From Pacificimonas flava (GTDB lineage: Bacteria; Pseudomonadota; Alphaproteobacteria; Sphingomonadales; Sphingomonadaceae), in the NCBI RefSeq assembly GCF_000342165.1, contig NZ_AMRV01000002.1, positions 310,001 through 374,000 of the forward strand: a stretch of DNA of 64,000 bases. The letters run 5' to 3'. Shown piece after piece: positions 60,792-64,000 of this stretch. Both the position numbers and the translations under genes were made by a program. The notes beneath the pieces were generated by a model that saw only the letters and a program-made list of their open reading frames with translations, was not told the origin of the DNA and ran no database searches. How positions within the stretch are numbered: the stretch's first letter is position 1; each line of letters starts with the position of its first letter.

Positions 60792-63040
60792 AGCCCTCCC
60801 GTCCAGCGCAGGCCCGCGACGAAGGTACGCCCCGGATAGGGATGGAACACGAACGCCTTTTCATCCAGCAGGTTGTCGACGCCCAGGTCGATGTCGAACC
60901 GCTTGAAATGAATCCTCGCCTTCAAGTCGACGAAGGTAAAGGGCGACACGCAGTAGAAGGTGTCGCAGCGCGAACTGGCATTGTTTTCGATATTGCGTTC
61001 CGGCGTGTCCTGGTGACGCACATTGGCCGCCAAGTCCAGCGCGCGGGAAACGGCGTAGCGCAGGGAGGCGTTCGCGCGCCATTCCGGCACGCGCGGAAAT
61101 CGATTGCCGACCAGCGCAGGGTTCAGTGGGTTTCTAGTGATCTTCGCGTCGATCCGCGAAATATTCGCGTCGAGCGCCAGCCCGTCTAGAAAGATATCCT
61201 CTGCCGCCAGGATGATATCGGCGCCCCAGGTGCGTGTCTCGCCGATATTGGTGACGAGTGATTGGCTGACCGGCATATTCGGGTCGTCAGGGCCGGGCAC
61301 CAGGATCGTCTGCGAGAACAGCGTGTCCTCGACGCGCTGCCGGTAACCACTGAGCGTCAGTTCCACGTTGCCGAAACGGCGAGAGCCGGTGAGTTGCAGG
61401 TCGAGACCGCGTTCGGGGCGGAGGCTGGGGTCGAACCCGCCCAGATCGAGCTCGCCCACGTCCGGGCCGTAGGAGATGAGGCCCGCCTGGTAGAGCTCGC
61501 CGATCGTGGGGAACCGGGTTGCCCAGGCAGCGGAAAGCACGATCTCTGTTCCCGCTTCCGGGGGGTTAATGCTGAGAGCGAGCTTTGGTGACAGAGCGTC
61601 TTCCGTGCGCGGCGCGTAGTCGACCCGGTCGTCCCGACTAACCAGAAAACCCTCGCTGGCGCGCCAATGTTCGTAACGCAGACCAGCCGTCAGGCTGGCC
61701 CAGGGCGCAAGATTGACCGCATCCTCCGCGAAGATGCCAAGAAGACGGGTCTCCCCGCCTGAGGCCGTGCGCACCGCACCGGCGCCGCTCCCACGCCAAA
61801 GCGCGGTATCGGCGGTTACCGCATCGCCGTCATAGCCCATGTAGGACAGGCCGGCAGCAACGGCGTGCGCGCCGAGTCGCCGCTCGGCGACCACCTCCAT
61901 GTTTGTCCAGTCCGCATTGGCGTCCGTAGTAAATCCCCGATCCGGGAACAGGCCGGTCTCGAGATCGACCGGATCGCTGCTCCGCGTCCAGTCGCGCAGC
62001 GCGGTATAATGGCTGAGTGTCAGATCCAGCGACCAGCCTGCAAGCGCGCCCGCCGCACCGATGCCGGTAAGAAGTTCGCTCGTTTCCGACAGACCGCGCG
62101 TTACGCCGGCTACACCCACGAAGCTCGGTGCCCCGTCGGCACCGGTCAGGAAACTTACCGGATCAGCGGCATCCTCCTCGTCAAGGAGCAGCGCCGCGAG
62201 GCTGCGGATGGTCCAGCCGTCTGTAAGATCGAAATTGCCTCGCAGGCGAATTTGGTCCTCGCGGCTGTCTACCACCGAATCCTGCGCAGCGATACGCAGC
62301 GGAAATCCAAGTTCCGTATCGACAATCGCCTGCTCGGCGAGCGGCGTGCCTGGCGCCGCGGTACGCCACTGCTGGGGCTGACCCTCATTTTCGAAATGGC
62401 GGTAACCGGCGCTGATACCACCGCGATTCCCAAGGACCAGATCGACCTGCCCATCCAGCGCGTAGCCGAACAGATCCTCGTTCGTGGCGTAGTATTTGTA
62501 GTTCTGGAAGATGCCTTGTGCATTCAGCCGCACCGACTCTTCGCGGATTCCACGCGTATCGAGGCGCAGCGTGCCGCCCAGCGAATTGCCTGAATAGCGC
62601 GCCGAGGTGGGGCCATAGATGATCTCCGCCCGCGCCACGTCATCCGGTGCCAACACCGCCCATTTGGGCGCGGTATCGAAGCTGGCGCCGAGGAAATCGG
62701 AAATCAGGAAGCCGTCAACCGTCACCAGGGCGCGCGGCGTCTGACTGGTGTGCATGTTTCGGAATGACAGGGTGGCGTTGGGGTCACCAATATAGCGCTT
62801 TCGCACGATCAGATTGGGCGCGTAACGCAGCGTATCCTCGACGTTCGCGGCGTTGATGGCGCCGATCTGGTCGCTGCCGATGCCGACGCCGAGCGCTGGC
62901 GTGTTGAGATTTTTCAAATCGCGGTCCGAACGTGCAGCGGTGATCGTGATGGCCGCTTCCTCATATCCGGCGGTGGATTCGGCGTGCGCCGGCAGCGCCG
63001 CAGCAAGCGCGGCGGTCAGCACGGTAAGGCTGGTCCTCAT
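60788..63040 (-). CDS. TonB-dependent receptor (metal or siderophore type)
   Basis: A 750-residue outer-membrane receptor. Residues 1-20 are a signal peptide ending LPAHA. A TonB box-like AAITITAARS lies near 28-37. The plug (about 50-170) carries DTLRYAPNLIVRKRYIGDPNATLSFR and IIYGPTSARYSGNSLGGTLRLDT. The barrel follows to a C-terminal FVAGLRWTGGL, which lacks the usual terminal Phe. Two Cys form a possible loop disulfide near residues 688 and 693 (SSRCDTFYCV). Its partners DUF2946 and PepSY point to metal or siderophore uptake. Confidence 0.92.
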   Translation of the reverse strand: MRTSLTVLTAALAAALPAHAESTAGYEEAAITITAARSDRDLKNLNTPALGVGIGSDQIGAINAANVEDTLRYAPNLIVRKRYIGDPNATLSFRNMHTSQTPRALVTVDGFLISDFLGASFDTAPKWAVLAPDDVARAEIIYGPTSARYSGNSLGGTLRLDTRGIREESVRLNAQGIFQNYKYYATNEDLFGYALDGQVDLVLGNRGGISAGYRHFENEGQPQQWRTAAPGTPLAEQAIVDTELGFPLRIAAQDSVVDSREDQIRLRGNFDLTDGWTIRSLAALLLDEEDAADPVSFLTGADGAPSFVGVAGVTRGLSETSELLTGIGAAGALAGWSLDLTLSHYTALRDWTRSSDPVDLETGLFPDRGFTTDANADWTNMEVVAERRLGAHAVAAGLSYMGYDGDAVTADTALWRGSGAGAVRTASGGETRLLGIFAEDAVNLAPWASLTAGLRYEHWRASEGFLVSRDDRVDYAPRTEDALSPKLALSINPPEAGTEIVLSAAWATRFPTIGELYQAGLISYGPDVGELDLGGFDPSLRPERGLDLQLTGSRRFGNVELTLSGYRQRVEDTLFSQTILVPGPDDPNMPVSQSLVTNIGETRTWGADIILAAEDIFLDGLALDANISRIDAKITRNPLNPALVGNRFPRVPEWRANASLRYAVSRALDLAANVRHQDTPERNIENNASSRCDTFYCVSPFTFVDLKARIHFKRFDIDLGVDNLLDEKAFVFHPYPGRTFVAGLRWTGGL

Positions 63041-63253
63041 TCCTGAATGGTCCTTGGCTCGTCCGGCCCAGCATCCCGTGCTGCAGACCGGTTGTCGCAG
63101 AGCCGCATCGACGCTGCGCCGGAGGGAGGCGCCACCCCGAAGATTACGGGACGGCGCGGTGCCGGCGCACGGAACAATGCGGAGCTTCGATGGCTGCGCA
63201 GCCGGGCCGGAAAGCGGCAGAACACTGCCGCGCCTGTTCAGCCTCGCCGCGCG

Positions 63254-63667
63254 TCAGCTTTGCGCGGGCGGGCCTCGCTCGGGCGGCGGCGGCGCAGCCA
63301 TCCGCGGCAGGACAAGATCTGCGATCACGCCGGCCGCCCGAAAGGCCACGGGCATCCAAAGGTGCGGAAGGAGCTCCGAGAACGCTTCGGGTAGCGCGTG
63401 ACCGGTGATCGTCGCCGCATAGTCGCAAGGACTGGAGCCTTGCCGGCCTTCATGCTGCTCGCTGTCCGCGCCGATGCCGTATTTTTCGGCGGAAACGCGG
63501 GTCTGGATAACCCCCTGACCCGTACAGATCGTCAGCAGGAATCCGTCATCGCTCTGCACCGGCATGAAGCCCTGCGGAATCATGATCCGCATAAGCATCG
63601 CCAGCCCGAACAGCGCCGCATACATGGTGCGGTTTCTGGCTGTCCGAAGATGGCGGCGAGCGGTCAT
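63254..63667 (-). CDS. DUF2946-type protein
   Basis: A 137-residue protein with an N-terminal hydrophobic segment (MYAALFGLAMLMRIMIPQGFMPV, near 14-36), the DUF2946 hallmark (usually PAGFMP). A central DGFLLTICTGQGVIQTR follows, then CDYAATI with a second Cys. Family members are usually encoded with TonB-dependent copper or metal receptors and PepSY proteins, and their role is unknown. I used the ATG at 63665-63667 because it gives normal length; the frame is open upstream with a weak start at 63748. It precedes the TonB receptor on the same strand across 213 bp. Confidence 0.78.
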   Translation of the reverse strand: MTARRHLRTARNRTMYAALFGLAMLMRIMIPQGFMPVQSDDGFLLTICTGQGVIQTRVSAEKYGIGADSEQHEGRQGSSPCDYAATITGHALPEAFSELLPHLWMPVAFRAAGVIADLVLPRMAAPPPPERGPPAQS

Positions 63668-63856
63668 CACCGCAGCGTCATAGCCTTCCCTTGCCAGCCT
63701 GTCAGGCGCAACATTCCGCCGCACAGACCCCTGTACTTCTGTACTCATTGGACATGCCGTCGAGGAAAGCCGGACCAGGGCGCGATAGGCGAACGGTCTC
63801 GCCCCCTCCCTGTGTCGATGATAGGCTAAAATGCCGTTGTGAACAGGAGCACGAAA

Positions 63857-64000
63857 TCACTCCCGTCCCGGCGACCCGCTCAAGTTATTTGCATTTTCCG
63901 CACGGCTGACAAGCTCTATGTAGAGCATCTCAAGATCCTTCCGGCTGATGTCGAGCACCTCCCCATAATCAGCGAGCACCGCATCGAAATCGGCTTCGGT
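63857..64000 (-). CDS. 3' end of an unknown gene (cut by window)
   Basis: Only the last 47 codons are in the window, from the edge to the TGA at 63857-63859. The visible part is acidic and leucine-rich (ADFDAVLADYGEVLDISRKD, then LEMLYIELVSRAEN), which looks like one or two amphipathic helices, followed by a polar tail. The reading frame uses GC-rich codons like its neighbours. I do not recognise a family and give no function. Confidence 0.55.
   Translation of the reverse strand, partial: TEADFDAVLADYGEVLDISRKDLEMLYIELVSRAENANNLSGSPGRE

Noticed and set aside
63041-63253. Cobalamin riboswitch or Fur box upstream of the second TonB receptor
   Set aside because: I looked for the B12-box sequence and for a Fur-type inverted repeat and found neither; the 213 bp hold nothing I can name.

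Overview
This window is a 64 kb stretch of GC-rich, densely packed alphaproteobacterial chromosome, most likely from the Sphingomonadales. That assignment is an inference. It rests on the gene order dnaA / rpsT / mutM / ubiE-ubiB-coaBC-dut, two histidine kinases of the HWE/HisKA_2 superfamily, two large TonB-dependent receptors, the metX-metW pair, and the many GTG/TTG starts and ATGA/GTGA overlaps. No phage, insertion sequence, CRISPR array or rRNA operon is visible.

Layout. (1) 1-8.7 kb: a truncated flavin disulfide oxidoreductase, msrB, purB, radC, an acetyltransferase, map, a molybdopterin-binding-domain protein, a DUF1206 membrane protein, tRNA-Leu(UAA), and a membrane diguanylate cyclase frameshifted exactly in its GGDEF motif. 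(2) 8.8-25.3 kb: transport and catabolism. This holds a GPH-type symporter with a 9-bp coding tandem repeat, a giant propeller-amidohydrolase, a gap with two ~100 bp composite palindromic repeats, mmsA, a lipoprotein, a CoA-transferase, EamA and MFS transporters, acylphosphatase with a dicarboxylate/amino-acid symporter, an SDR, an LLM flavoenzyme with dapB, and a Sir2 deacylase. (3) 25.3-29.2 kb: a tightly overlapping five-gene RsbR-RsbS-RsbT stressosome-like operon. It ends in an ATPase-PP2C fusion and an RsbT-like-ATPase/HisKA_2 histidine kinase fusion. (4) 29.2-38.0 kb: the dnaA neighbourhood with ribosomal proteins S20 and L28, mutM (apparently starting at ATT), ubiquinone genes, coaBC, dut, and moeB overlapping a DsrE-like gene. 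(5) 38.1-45.6 kb: lrgAB, YciI, metX-metW, mltG, acpP-fabF, an SDR and a TetR regulator. (6) 45.6-53.7 kb: a TonB receptor behind a perfect palindrome, photolyase, a class IV aminotransferase, and an operon of CHASE-HWE kinase, ECF sigma factor, single-TM putative anti-sigma factor and Spy/CnrX-like periplasmic protein. (7) 53.8-64 kb: 2-oxoacid:ferredoxin oxidoreductase (korAB), a histone-deacetylase-fold enzyme and a MATE exporter, then DUF2946 / TonB receptor / PepSY genes that look like a metal or metal-chelate uptake set, and the 3' end of an unknown gene.

How the genes work together. The strongest candidate for a little-described system is the 25.3-29.2 kb operon. It carries the partner-switching core of a Gram-positive stressosome, but no sigma-B, RsbV or RsbW gene follows. 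Its last gene instead wires an RsbT-like ATPase domain directly to a HisKA_2 kinase, the class that feeds the PhyR-NepR-EcfG general stress response in alphaproteobacteria. The inferred path is stressosome to two-component kinase to EcfG-type response. A second sensory operon at 50.4-53.7 kb pairs an HWE kinase with a CnrYXH-like sigma/anti-sigma/periplasmic-sensor trio. All functions are assigned by reading motifs and context; no database search was run.
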